Positions 32,474-41,432 of a DNA stretch of 64,000 nucleotides are shown here, piece after piece (the stretch's first letter is position 1; each line of letters begins with the position of its first letter). The notes beneath the pieces are model-generated. The model was not told the origin of the DNA, did not search any database, and saw nothing but the letters and a program-made list of their open reading frames with translations. Source of the stretch: CAVVAL01 sp963742725 (lineage in GTDB: Bacteria > Actinomycetota > Actinomycetes > Mycobacteriales > Cryptosporangiaceae); assembly GCA_963742725.1 (NCBI GenBank), contig CAVUMX010000003.1, positions 1,240,001 through 1,304,000 on the forward strand, read 5' to 3'. The translations under genes were made by a program, and so were the position numbers.

Positions 32474-33127
32474 ATGCTGCTACGCCTGCGGATCAGCCTG
32501 CCGGACCGTCCTGGGGCACTCGGCCGTGTCACCCGGACGCTGGGCGCGATCGGGGCCGACATCCTCCAGATGACCGTGCTGGAGCGCGAGGCGGGGCGGG
32601 CCCTCGACGAGTTCACCGTGGCATGGACCGGCACCTTGCCGCACGACCGGATGGCCGAGGGGCTGGAAACGATCCAGGGCGTCCGCGTCGAGGCGATCTG
32701 GGTCACGTCCGAGCCGCCCGGCGCATTCCCTGACCTGGACGTACTCGGCCACGTCGCCAGCAACCCGGAGCGCGCCGTCATCACCCTCGCCGACGCGGCA
32801 CCGGGGATCTTCAGCGCCGACTGGTCCGTGGTGGCGCGCGCCGACGCGTCCCGCGAGATCGTCCACGCGACCTGGCAGGCACCGGGCCCGCTCGACCCGC
32901 CGCCGTTCGTCCCGCTGCGGCCACGCGCGTTCACCAACGGCGACGGCGTCCACCTGGCGGCCGCCCCGCTCGGCGCGTCCGGGCTGGTGCTGCTCGTGGC
33001 GCGGTCCACCGGACCGGAGTTCCACCGCGCCGAGGTCCTGCGCCTCGAACTGCTGACCGAGGTCGCGATGTCGGTGCTCGCCGAGCGTGCCCCGCAGCCC
33101 GGCTGGGTGGCCCCCTCCACCAACTGA
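32474..33127 (+). CDS. ACT-domain protein
   Basis: 217 residues. An ACT domain at about 1-75 (MLLRLRISLPDRPGALGRVTRTLGAIGADILQM) senses small ligands such as amino acids in homologues; the remainder (about 90-217) is a GAF-like or unclassified sensory domain of actinobacterial ACT proteins. AAGGGA precedes the ATG at 32474. It follows the MocA-like gene by 68 bases on the same strand. Its role, sensing or regulation, is inferred only. Confidence 0.75.
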   Translation: MLLRLRISLPDRPGALGRVTRTLGAIGADILQMTVLEREAGRALDEFTVAWTGTLPHDRMAEGLETIQGVRVEAIWVTSEPPGAFPDLDVLGHVASNPERAVITLADAAPGIFSADWSVVARADASREIVHATWQAPGPLDPPPFVPLRPRAFTNGDGVHLAAAPLGASGLVLLVARSTGPEFHRAEVLRLELLTEVAMSVLAERAPQPGWVAPSTN

Positions 33128-33189
33128 ACCGGTCTGGGTCCGGGGCCGTACCACGCAGCGCAACTGTCAGTGCGTGGCAAGGGGGACCG

Positions 33190-33468
33190 GTGTCGACGGC
33201 CGAACAACTGGACGTGTTCTTCAGCAGCTTCAGCGCCCAGGCGCGGTGGCTCGACCTGGTCGACGCCCACGCCGATCACGTGTGGCGGTACGCCCTCGCC
33301 GCCGGCCTGCCGAAGGACAGCGCGGCGATGGCGTGCGAGCTGGCGTGGCTGCGGCTCGCCCAGCGCTGGTCGCCGCTCGGCGGGTACGCCGACTCCGACG
33401 TGCGGGGCCGGCTGGAGCGCACGATCCTCGACGAGGCGCGCGCGACCCAGTACCCGCTGGCCAGCTAG
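33190..33468 (+). CDS. Small protein resembling sigma-70 region 2
   Basis: 92 residues from GTG at 33190, with AAGGGGGA as ribosome-binding site. The segment from LVDAHADHVWRYALAAGLP to ELAWLRLAQRW follows the helix pattern of ECF sigma-factor region 2, and RLERTILDEAR resembles the linker after it, but there is no region 4 for -35 recognition. It may be a stand-alone region-2 module, a decayed sigma factor or a protein of unrelated function with a similar helical pattern. It is convergent with the GntR regulator, 15 bases away. Confidence 0.6.
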   Translation: MSTAEQLDVFFSSFSAQARWLDLVDAHADHVWRYALAAGLPKDSAAMACELAWLRLAQRWSPLGGYADSDVRGRLERTILDEARATQYPLAS

Positions 33469-33483
33469 AGCGCCCGGCGCAGG

Positions 33484-34155
33484 CTAGAGGGCCTGGCGCA
33501 GCCAGGTCTCGACGCCCGCCACGTGCACGGTCGCCCAGGACCGGGCGAGCTCGGGCTCGCGCGCGACGATCGCCTCGTAGATCGCGACGTGCTGTTCGCG
33601 GGTACGGGCGACCGCGCCCTCCTGCGTGAGGCCGCGCCAGACGCGTGCGCGTGTCGTCGGCCCGGACAGGCCGTCGATCAGCGAGCAGAGGACCGGGTTG
33701 CCGGAGCCGGCCGCGATCCGGCGGTGGAACTCCAGGTCGTTGGCCACGAGCGCCTCGACGTCCGTGTCGTCGTCGAGCTTGTCGAGTAGGAGGCGCAGGC
33801 CGGCGATGTCGTCGTCGGTCATGTGCTGGGCAGCCATCGCTGTGGCGGCGGGCTCCAGGATCCGTCGGACCTCCAGGAACCGCAGCACGGTGTCGTCCCG
33901 GTGGAAATCCACCACGAACGTCATGGCGTCGAGAAGCAGCTCGGGTTCGAGGCTCGTCACGTAGGTCCCGTCGCCCTGGCGGACGTCGAGCACCCTGATC
34001 AACGACAGCGCTTTCACGGCCTCGCGCAGTGAGCTGCGGGAAAGGCCCAGGCGCTCGGCGAGATCGGCTTCCTTCGGCAACCGGTCGCCCGGGCGCAGCT
34101 CGCCCGAGACGATCATGCCCTTGATCTTGTCGATGGCCTCGTCGGTGACCGCCAC
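33484..34155 (-). CDS. GntR/FadR-type transcriptional regulator
   Basis: 223 residues: winged helix at about 6-70 (IKGMIVSGELRPGDRLPKEADLAERLGLSRSSLREA in outline) and the all-helical FCD domain at about 95-215, where Asp, His and Arg residues (NDLEFHRRI, REQHVAIYEAI) would bind a metal-coordinated carboxylate. GTG at 34155 follows a GGAGGGAGAGGG stretch; longer starts at 34197 and 34284 exist. FCD regulators respond to organic acids, so control of a neighbouring catabolic unit is possible but unproven. Confidence 0.88.
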   Translation of the reverse strand: MAVTDEAIDKIKGMIVSGELRPGDRLPKEADLAERLGLSRSSLREAVKALSLIRVLDVRQGDGTYVTSLEPELLLDAMTFVVDFHRDDTVLRFLEVRRILEPAATAMAAQHMTDDDIAGLRLLLDKLDDDTDVEALVANDLEFHRRIAAGSGNPVLCSLIDGLSGPTTRARVWRGLTQEGAVARTREQHVAIYEAIVAREPELARSWATVHVAGVETWLRQAL

Positions 34156-34375
34156 GCCAGTCCCTCTCCCTCCAGATACATCCGAGCAATTGAGCATAGG
34201 CCCCCGACGCACGACTCCGTCACATCGGCGTCGGTCGTGTTCCCGTCGCGTCGGAGTACCGCCACCCGCTGCCGAATCGCGCAATCCGGACGGCGGGCGG
34301 GTTGACCCGCGCCTCTATGACTGGCCACGGTGGACATGTCGGGCGGTCGACGGGGGCGCCCACGACGAGGGGACC

Positions 34376-35422
34376 ATGTCTGTGCTGTCCGACAGCAACA
34401 TCCGATTTTCGCGCCGAGGGCTGCTCGGCGCCGCCGTCGCTGGAGGTGCGGTCCTGAGCGGCACGCTGCCCGCCGTCGCCGAGGCCACCGAGACCGCGGG
34501 CCACGTGCTCAAGCCGGCGGCGCTCAGGGCCGGCGACATCGTTCGCGTGGTCGCACCGGCCGGCAAGCCGAACCCGACACTGATCGCACGCGGTGTGGAG
34601 ATCCTGACGAGCTGGGGCCTGACGGTCGAGGTCGCGCCGCACGTCTTCGACGTGCACGGATACCTCGCCGGCACGGACGAGGACCGGCTCGCGGACCTCA
34701 ACGCCGCGCTCGCCGACCGGACCGTCCGGGGGGTGTTCGCCGCCCGCGGCGGGTACGGCGTGCAGCGGATCGTCGACGACGTGGACGTCCGCGCGGTGCG
34801 CCGCGACCCGAAGGTGATCGTCGGGTTCAGCGACATCACCAGCCTCCAGACGCACCTGTGGCGGGCGGCGCGCCTCGTGACGATCCACGGCCCGATGGTC
34901 AACTGGAGCGACAGCCGCACCGGCCCGGACTCCGCCGAGGCGCTGCGCAAGGCCGTCATGACCACCGAGCCGATCACCATCACCCGGGACCCGGCCGAAC
35001 CGAGCGCGGCCGTCCAGGTCGACGGCGTCGCGCGCGGCACGCTGCTCGGCGGCAACCTCACCCTGCTCGACCGTGCCGTCGGCACCGCAGACCTGCCGGA
35101 CCTCACCGGCGCGATCCTGTTCTTCGAGGAGGTCGACGAGGCGCCGTACCGGCTCGACGGCATGATCACGCACCTGCACCGCGCGGGCGCGCTGCGGGGG
35201 ATCGCCGGCGTCGCGATCGGGCAGATCCTGGGCAGCACCCCGGCGCCCGGTGGCTGGACGGCCGCCGAGACGCTCACCGACAAGCTCGGCGGCCTGGGCG
35301 TCCCCGTCGTCGGCGGGCTGCGGCTCGGCCACGGCAACGGGCAACTCACGATCCCGCTCGGCGCGAAGGCCACGATCGACGCCGCCGCCGGAACGCTGGT
35401 CGTGGACGCCGGCATCCAGTAG
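34376..35422 (+). CDS. Tat-exported LD-carboxypeptidase-like protein (peptidase S66)
   Basis: 348 residues. Twin-arginine signal at the N-terminus (FSRRGLLGAAVAGG, residues 11-24) and cleavage near AVA at 35. The S66 fold follows with Ser152 in VGFSDIT, Glu near 250 in FFEEVDEAPYRLDG and His near 319 in LRLGHGNGQL as catalytic triad. S66 enzymes remove the terminal D-Ala from murein tetrapeptides or cleave microcin C-like compounds; export here is compatible with cell-wall recycling. ATG at 34376 has GAGGGG upstream. Confidence 0.87.
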   Translation: MSVLSDSNIRFSRRGLLGAAVAGGAVLSGTLPAVAEATETAGHVLKPAALRAGDIVRVVAPAGKPNPTLIARGVEILTSWGLTVEVAPHVFDVHGYLAGTDEDRLADLNAALADRTVRGVFAARGGYGVQRIVDDVDVRAVRRDPKVIVGFSDITSLQTHLWRAARLVTIHGPMVNWSDSRTGPDSAEALRKAVMTTEPITITRDPAEPSAAVQVDGVARGTLLGGNLTLLDRAVGTADLPDLTGAILFFEEVDEAPYRLDGMITHLHRAGALRGIAGVAIGQILGSTPAPGGWTAAETLTDKLGGLGVPVVGGLRLGHGNGQLTIPLGAKATIDAAAGTLVVDAGIQ

Positions 35423-35446
35423 GCGCCCGACGGGCCAGAACGCGAA

Positions 35447-35482
35447 CGGGTGGGGCCGGCGCGCCCCGGCCGGCCCCACCCG
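35447..35482. terminator. Bidirectional hairpin between convergent genes
   Basis: A perfect 14-bp stem, CGGGTGGGGCCGGC (35447-35460) with its complement (35469-35482), around an eight-base loop, between the LD-carboxypeptidase stop (35422) and the GH97 stop (35497). Confidence 0.8.
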
Positions 35483-35496
35483 CGTAGCGGCGGCGT

Positions 35497-37350
35497 TCAG
35501 CCCGCGCCGCAACTCGTACGCCCCGGGGCGGCGGGGCAGAGGTGAGCTGAGTAGCCGCCGTGCCGCGCGACCGGGACGATGAGCGTGTCGCCGCTGCTCA
35601 CGCGCTGGGTGGTCAGGACGAGTTGGGCGCCGTCCGGACCGTCCTGGTAGACCTCCGCGAGCCACTCGCCGGCGCCGAGGAAGTCCAGCGGTGTGGTCAG
35701 GGTCTGCGCCGGGCCGGCGGTGATCGCGCCGACGAACCAGTCCGCGTCGCGCTTGCGGGCCAGCACCGCGAGCCGGCCCGGATCGCCGGCCAGCAGCTCG
35801 GTCTCGTCCCAGGCGGCGGGCAGGGAACGGAGCAGCCGCTCGGCGAGCGGGTACCGCGCGTAGTTCTCCGGCATGTCGGAGAGGTGCTGGATCCCGGACT
35901 CGTAGACGATGCCGAGCGCCAGCTCGTGCCCGGCGCTGTTCAGCCGGACACCGCTGAACGTCACGGGCGTGAAGTCCATCGGCCCCTGCAGGTTCCGGGT
36001 GAACGGCAGGGTGGCGTAGTGCTCCGGCGGGTACGGCACGCGCGTCGGGTTGGGGCGGGTGCCCTCGCCGCCGCGCACCGCCTCGACGGTGAGCAGGTGG
36101 GGCCAGGTCCGTTCGGTGCCGCGCGGGATCGTGCCGCCGTGGAAGTTCAGGACGAGCCGGTGCTTGGCGGTGTCGGCGAGGACCGCGTCGTACCAGCGCA
36201 TCCGGTCCTGGCTGTCGGACTCCATGAAGTCGACCTTCAGCCCGGCGACGCCCCACGACTTGTACTGGGGGAACAGCCGGTCCCGCTCGCTCTGGGCGTC
36301 GATCGTCTGCCACCGCACCCAGGCGAGGACGTCGACGCCGCGGTCCTTCGCGTACGCGCACAGCTCCGGCATCCAGGCGGCGTTCCAGCCCGAGTCGACC
36401 AGGTTGTACCGCCAGCCCATGCGCGCGGCGTAGTCGACGTACTGCTTCTGGCGGGCGAGGGTGCCGGTGCCTTCGGACCACCACGACCACGCGCCGGTGC
36501 CGGCCCTGATCCAGGACGTGTCGGCGACCTTGGACGGCGCGGCCAGATCGGTGACGAGGTCGCTCTCGGTAACGGTGGCCAGGTCGCCGACGATCATCGT
36601 CCGCCAGGGGGTGACGAGCGGCGCCGGGCTGGTCTCGTTCGGGTCGGGCAGGGTCAGCTGGAACCGTCGGGCGGCGGTGAGGGTCAGCCGGGAACCGCCG
36701 TACCGGGCGTCCAGATCGGACTCGGTGAGCAGCAGCCAGCTGTCGCCCACGTGGAACAGCGACGGGTAGCCGTACTCGACCGGCTCGGCGGCCGCGACCG
36801 TCTTGTGCGTGTGAACGGACTCGTAGTCGCCGCGCCCGTTGTCGTAGGGGAGAAGGAACGCGTCGGCGCTGGTCGGTACCGCGAACTCGGACGCCTCGCC
36901 GAGCACCGTGACCCAGCTCGGGCCCCGGACGGCGTACCGGTAGGCGACACCGTCGGTGGCGGTCCGCACGACGAGATCCAGCCGGTACCCGCGCTTCGCG
37001 AACCGCAGCGTGGTCTCGCGCGCCTGCGCGACGTGCTTCAGGCGCCGCCCGGACATGGTCGTGTAGGTCTCGTCGATCCGCCGCTCGGACCGTCCGGTGA
37101 AACGCAGTCCGGTCGACAGGTCGACGTCCGGGACGCGCAGCCCCAGGGCGGACGGTTCGACCACGGTGGTCCGTCCGTGCCGCACCGTCATGGTCGGTGT
37201 GCCGTTGCGGGAGAGTGCGACGGTGGCGCCGACCTGCCCGGCGGACAGCTGCCACTGGGTCTCCGGAGCCGCGTGCGCCGGGGCCGGTGTGGCGAGCAGG
37301 GCGAGTACGACGAGGCCAGCGGTAGCCCGGGCGGGTCGACGCCTTGTCAT
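35497..37350 (-). CDS. Secreted glycoside hydrolase family 97 enzyme
   Basis: 617 residues with a Sec signal (about 1-28, ending AHA). The N-terminal beta-super-sandwich domain (about 30-270), the TIM barrel (about 280-530; GAWSWWSEGTG, WRYNLVDSGWNAAWM, GLKVDFMESDSQ) and a C-terminal beta domain are those of GH97, a family of alpha-glucosidases and alpha-galactosidases. The VDFMESD segment is the retaining-type arrangement, which suggests alpha-galactosidase, though this is uncertain. The ATG at 37350 is the last start before the signal peptide; it is divergent from the GH95-like gene. Confidence 0.87.
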   Translation of the reverse strand: MTRRRPARATAGLVVLALLATPAPAHAAPETQWQLSAGQVGATVALSRNGTPTMTVRHGRTTVVEPSALGLRVPDVDLSTGLRFTGRSERRIDETYTTMSGRRLKHVAQARETTLRFAKRGYRLDLVVRTATDGVAYRYAVRGPSWVTVLGEASEFAVPTSADAFLLPYDNGRGDYESVHTHKTVAAAEPVEYGYPSLFHVGDSWLLLTESDLDARYGGSRLTLTAARRFQLTLPDPNETSPAPLVTPWRTMIVGDLATVTESDLVTDLAAPSKVADTSWIRAGTGAWSWWSEGTGTLARQKQYVDYAARMGWRYNLVDSGWNAAWMPELCAYAKDRGVDVLAWVRWQTIDAQSERDRLFPQYKSWGVAGLKVDFMESDSQDRMRWYDAVLADTAKHRLVLNFHGGTIPRGTERTWPHLLTVEAVRGGEGTRPNPTRVPYPPEHYATLPFTRNLQGPMDFTPVTFSGVRLNSAGHELALGIVYESGIQHLSDMPENYARYPLAERLLRSLPAAWDETELLAGDPGRLAVLARKRDADWFVGAITAGPAQTLTTPLDFLGAGEWLAEVYQDGPDGAQLVLTTQRVSSGDTLIVPVARHGGYSAHLCPAAPGRTSCGAG

Positions 37351-37452
37351 CTCCGTCACGCCTCCGCAACGTCTGGGGGCGTCGAAGCATGGCAGCGGTA
37401 GGCCAGCGGTCGTCAAGACTTTCCTGCCCAGAAAAATCCGTTTCATGGTGAC

Positions 37453-37482
37453 CTTGACCGTGCGCGGGCCTCCCCATAGCGT
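37453..37482 (+). promoter_or_regulatory. Candidate promoter of the GH95-like gene
   Basis: TTGACC, a spacer of about 17 bases and CATAGC lie within the 173-base divergent gap, about 40 bases before the GH95-like start, which has its own GGGAGGT ribosome-binding site. Reasonable but unproven sigma-70-type match. Confidence 0.4.
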
Positions 37483-37523
37483 CGCCGACGAGCAAGAGAT
37501 CCGATCTTTACGGGAGGTGGCGC

Positions 37524-40367
37524 ATGGAGGTCTCACGGCGAGGCTTGCTGGGTGGCGCGGCGGCGGCGGGCGTGGCGGCGGTCGGAGCCCTTCCGGACGC
37601 AGCGGTCGCGGCGGCCCCCCGGTTACGCAACGAGATGCGGACGGACCGCGAGTGGACCGCGTTCCTCGCCGGCCAGGACCTCGTCTGGAAGCGCCTGCCG
37701 CGCACCTGGTACGAGGGCGCGTTCCTCGGCAACGGGTTCCTCGCGGTCGGCGTCTACCAGGAGCCGGGCGCCAACGCGGTGCGGTTCAAGGTGGACCACG
37801 GCGAGGTGCAGGACCATCGACCGTCCTTCGGCAACGAGTGGGGCGTCGCGCGGCTGCCGGTCGGGCACCTCACGCTCGAACCGGTCGGCCGGATCACGGG
37901 CGTCGACCTGCGACTGGATCTCTGGAACGCCGAGCTGCGCGGCACGATCGTGACCGAGCGGGGGCGGCTCACGATCCGCGCGCTCGTCCAGAACGACCGG
38001 GGTGTGTTCGTCGTGACCGTGGCGCCGACGGCCGGTGAGCGCGGTTTCCGCTGGGTCTACCACCCGGCCGCGTCCGTCAGCCCCCGGATCGTGCGCGAAC
38101 CACCGCCCGCGAACTTCCCGCCGAACCCGCCGCCCGTGACACGCGCCGAAGGCGACATCCAGCTGGCGGTCCAGCCGCTGCACGTCGGCGGCCAGACGGC
38201 GACCGCGTACCGGGAGAAGGCGCACGGCTCCGAGCGGACGCTGCTGCTCTCGGTCGCGCACTCGTACCCGGAGTCCACGGCGGAGGCGACCGCGCTGGCG
38301 GCGGTGCGCCGGGCCGGCGCGCTCCCGGCGTCGTCGCTGCTCCGCGCGCACCGCGAGTGGTGGCACGCGTTCTACCGCAAGAGCTTCCTCTCCGTACCGG
38401 ACGGGCTGCTGCAGAGCTTCTACTGGATCCAGCTCTACAAGTTCGCGTGCGCCAGCCGCGAGGACTCACCCGTCATGGCCACGACCGGGCCGTGGCTGGA
38501 GCCGACGCCGTGGCCGAGCGTCTGGTGGAACCTGAACGTGCAGCTGGAGTACTGGGCCGCGTACGGGTCGAACCATCTGGAGCTGGACGCGATCCCGCGC
38601 ACGCTCAACGAGCACCAGGACATCCTGGTCGGCGCGCTGCGTCCCGAGTACCGCGACGGCACGATGATGGCCCTGCGCCGCAGCACCGACGCGCAGATGG
38701 ACGACGCCGGGTTCGCCGGCGCCCCCGGACGCCCGTCGCCGCAGCCCGAGGCCGGCGACCTGCCGTGGGCACTGCACAACGTGTGGCTCAACTACCGGCA
38801 CAGCATGGACACCGACATGCTGCGCGAGATCGTGTTCCCGCTGCTGCGCAAGTCGACGAACTACTACCTGAAGTTCCTCTTCACCGGCGACGACGGCAAG
38901 CTGCACCTGCCGTACACGTTCTCGCCCGAGTTCGGGAACGCGCCGGACTGCAACTTCGACCTGGCGCTGCTCCGGTGGAGCTGCCGGACCCTGATCGAGT
39001 CCGCCGAGCTGCTCGGCATCGACGACCCGCTCGAGCCCCGCTGGCGCGAGGTGCTGGACACGCTCGTCGACTACCCCGTCGACGCGAACGGGTTCATGGT
39101 CGGCGCCGGCGTCCCCTTCGACAAGTCCCACCGGCACTACTCGCACCTGCTCGCGGTCTACCCGCTGTACCTCGTCAACTGGGACCAGCCCGAGAGCCGC
39201 GCCCTCATCGAACGGTCCCTGAAGCACTGGATCAGCTTCGAGGGCGCCCTGCGCGGCTACAGCTTCACCGGCGCCGCGTCGATCTCGGCTCAGCTGGGAC
39301 GCGGCGACGACGCGCTGACGTACCTGCGGGAACTCGTCGCCCGGTTCGTCCAGGCCAACACGATGTACTACGAGGCCGGACCCGTGATCGAGACGCCGCT
39401 CTCGGGCGCCCAGTCGATCCACGACATGCTGTGCCAGAGCTGGGGCGGCGTGATCCGGATCTTCCCGGCCGTGCCGGCCGAGTGGTCGGACGTCACCCTG
39501 CACGACTTCCGCACCGAGGGCGCGTTCGCGGTCAGCGCCGTGCGCAGGCGCGGGAAGACCAGCTTCGTCCGGGTGCGGAGCCTCGCGGGCGCGCCGTGCC
39601 GGCTCCGGCACGGGCTGGCCGGGCGGGTGACCGTCCGGGCGCTGCACGGCCGCGATCCGGCCTGGCGTGACGTCGGCGGTGGCGAGATCGAGATGGACCT
39701 GCCGCGCGGGTCCGAGGTCGTCGTCTACTCCGGACGGTGCCCGGACCTGGTCATCGCGCCCGTCCGCGTCACGAAGCCGGCACCGGCCTGGGGCCTGCCC
39801 GCCCTGCCCCCGACCGGGACGGCCGTGCCCGTCGACCTCGCCGCGCACCTCGACAACGACGGCATCACCAGCGAGTTCTACATGGGCGACGGCGACTTCG
39901 ACGGCACCGGCCGCACGTACCCGGCCGCGCAGTTGCCCCAGACGGGCGGGCTCACCGACGACGGCGTCCCGTTCGTGTTCGTCAACGGTGCCGAGGGGAC
40001 GGTGAACAACGCGGTCGCCGCCGGCCAGAACGTCACCGTGCCGGCCGGCAGGTACGCGCGACTGCACGTCCTCGGCGCGGCCGACACCGGCAACGCCAGC
40101 CGGGCGGTCACGCTCACCTACGCCGACGGCACCGCTACCGCCGCCCTGGAACTCACCGCCTGGACCAGCGGCGCCGCGTACGGCGAGAGCGAGGCGCTGC
40201 GGACCCGGGCGATCCACGCCCGCACCGGGCCGCAGCCGCTTCAAGCCGTCGTGTTCCATCAGGTCGTGGCCCTGGACCCCGGCCGCGAGCTGACCGCGAT
40301 CACGCTGCCGGCCGCGGCGGCGCCCCGCCAGCACCTCTTCGCCCTGACCCTGGAACGCCCGACGTAA
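37524..40367 (+). CDS. Tat-exported GH95-like glycoside hydrolase with a C-terminal beta-sandwich
   Basis: 947 residues. Twin-arginine signal (VSRRGLLGGAAAAG) at 3-16. An N-terminal beta domain (about 40-270) is followed by an (alpha/alpha)6-barrel-like region (about 290-690) with WWNLNVQLEYW, YTFSPEFGNAPDCNFD and HRHYSHLLAVYPL, matching the signature positions of GH95 (alpha-L-fucosidase/galactosidase). The C-terminal part (about 780-947) is a beta-rich domain often attached to such enzymes. Overall similarity is moderate, so the sugar is not assigned. Divergent from, and probably co-regulated with, the GH97 gene. Confidence 0.82.
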   Translation: MEVSRRGLLGGAAAAGVAAVGALPDAAVAAAPRLRNEMRTDREWTAFLAGQDLVWKRLPRTWYEGAFLGNGFLAVGVYQEPGANAVRFKVDHGEVQDHRPSFGNEWGVARLPVGHLTLEPVGRITGVDLRLDLWNAELRGTIVTERGRLTIRALVQNDRGVFVVTVAPTAGERGFRWVYHPAASVSPRIVREPPPANFPPNPPPVTRAEGDIQLAVQPLHVGGQTATAYREKAHGSERTLLLSVAHSYPESTAEATALAAVRRAGALPASSLLRAHREWWHAFYRKSFLSVPDGLLQSFYWIQLYKFACASREDSPVMATTGPWLEPTPWPSVWWNLNVQLEYWAAYGSNHLELDAIPRTLNEHQDILVGALRPEYRDGTMMALRRSTDAQMDDAGFAGAPGRPSPQPEAGDLPWALHNVWLNYRHSMDTDMLREIVFPLLRKSTNYYLKFLFTGDDGKLHLPYTFSPEFGNAPDCNFDLALLRWSCRTLIESAELLGIDDPLEPRWREVLDTLVDYPVDANGFMVGAGVPFDKSHRHYSHLLAVYPLYLVNWDQPESRALIERSLKHWISFEGALRGYSFTGAASISAQLGRGDDALTYLRELVARFVQANTMYYEAGPVIETPLSGAQSIHDMLCQSWGGVIRIFPAVPAEWSDVTLHDFRTEGAFAVSAVRRRGKTSFVRVRSLAGAPCRLRHGLAGRVTVRALHGRDPAWRDVGGGEIEMDLPRGSEVVVYSGRCPDLVIAPVRVTKPAPAWGLPALPPTGTAVPVDLAAHLDNDGITSEFYMGDGDFDGTGRTYPAAQLPQTGGLTDDGVPFVFVNGAEGTVNNAVAAGQNVTVPAGRYARLHVLGAADTGNASRAVTLTYADGTATAALELTAWTSGAAYGESEALRTRAIHARTGPQPLQAVVFHQVVALDPGRELTAITLPAAAAPRQHLFALTLERPT

Positions 40368-40397
40368 CCGCCACCGCCCGGCCCGCGCCGCCCGGCG

Positions 40398-41366
40398 CTA
40401 CGGCAGGAGGAGGACCTTGCCGGTCGTGCGGCGGCCTTCCAGGTCCTCGTGGGCCTGGCGCGCGTCCGCCAGGGGGTACCGGTGCCCGATGTTCACGTCG
40501 ATCGTGCCGTCGGCGACCCACGTCAGCACGTCGCCGGCCCGCCACAGCAGTTCCTCGCGGGTGGCGAGGTAGTGGGCGAGCGTCGGACGGGTCAGGAACA
40601 GGGAGCCGGCGGCGTTGAGCCGCATCGGGTCGACCGGGGGCACGGACCCGCTGGCGGCGCCGTAGAGGGCGAGCATGCCGCGCGGCTTGAGGCTGGTGAG
40701 GCTGCCGTCGAACGTCGTCCTGCCGACGCCGTCGTAGACCACGGCGACGCCGGTCCCGCCGGTGAGGCGCCGGGCCTCCTCGGAGAAGTCGACGTCGGTG
40801 TAGCGGATCACCTCGTCCGCGCCGGCCTCGCGGGACAGCTTCTCCTTCTCCCCGGTCGAGACCGTCGTGATCACGCGGCCGCCGAGCAGCTTGACGATCT
40901 GGGTCAGCAGCAGGCCCATGCCGCCCGCGCCGGCGTGCACGAGGGCGGTGTCGCCGGGCTTGACCTCGTACAGGCTGTGGGTGAGGTAGTGCGCGGTCAT
41001 GCCCTGGAGCATCGACGCGGCGGCCAGCTCGTCGGAGACGCCGTCCGGCACCGGCACGGCGGCCTCGGCGGCGACGAGCACGTACTCGGCGTAGCTGCCG
41101 AGCGCGGCGGCCCAGGCGACGCGCTGGCCCGTGGCGAAGCCGGTGGCGCCCTCGCCGACGGCCTCGATCGCACCGGCGCCCTCCACCCCCAGCACGAACG
41201 GGGTCGGGATCGGGTACTTGCCCGTCCGCTGGTAGGTGTCGATGAAGTTGACGCCGCTCGCGCCCACCCGGACCAGCAACTGGCCCGGGCCGGGCGCCGG
41301 CGTCTCGCGTTCCTCGACGGCCAGTACGTCGGCTCCACCGTGAGCCGTAACCACCACTGCGCGCAT
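40398..41366 (-). CDS. Quinone oxidoreductase (MDR superfamily)
   Basis: 322 residues of the medium-chain dehydrogenase/reductase superfamily without zinc ligands: GroES-like domain (about 1-130, GASGVNFIDTYQRTGKYP) and NADPH-binding domain with VHAGAGGMGLLLTQI near residue 143-157. This is the NADPH:quinone oxidoreductase (QOR/zeta-crystallin) group. The ATG at 41366 is supported by alignment of the GGADVL N-terminus. Acts on quinones or related electrophiles; sits alone. Confidence 0.9.
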   Translation of the reverse strand: MRAVVVTAHGGADVLAVEERETPAPGPGQLLVRVGASGVNFIDTYQRTGKYPIPTPFVLGVEGAGAIEAVGEGATGFATGQRVAWAAALGSYAEYVLVAAEAAVPVPDGVSDELAAASMLQGMTAHYLTHSLYEVKPGDTALVHAGAGGMGLLLTQIVKLLGGRVITTVSTGEKEKLSREAGADEVIRYTDVDFSEEARRLTGGTGVAVVYDGVGRTTFDGSLTSLKPRGMLALYGAASGSVPPVDPMRLNAAGSLFLTRPTLAHYLATREELLWRAGDVLTWVADGTIDVNIGHRYPLADARQAHEDLEGRRTTGKVLLLP

Positions 41367-41432
41367 CCGTGCCTCCCGTGTGTCGCTTCTGACCCGGCAA
41401 CCTACCCACGTGGGCGCATAATTCCCGTCCGG

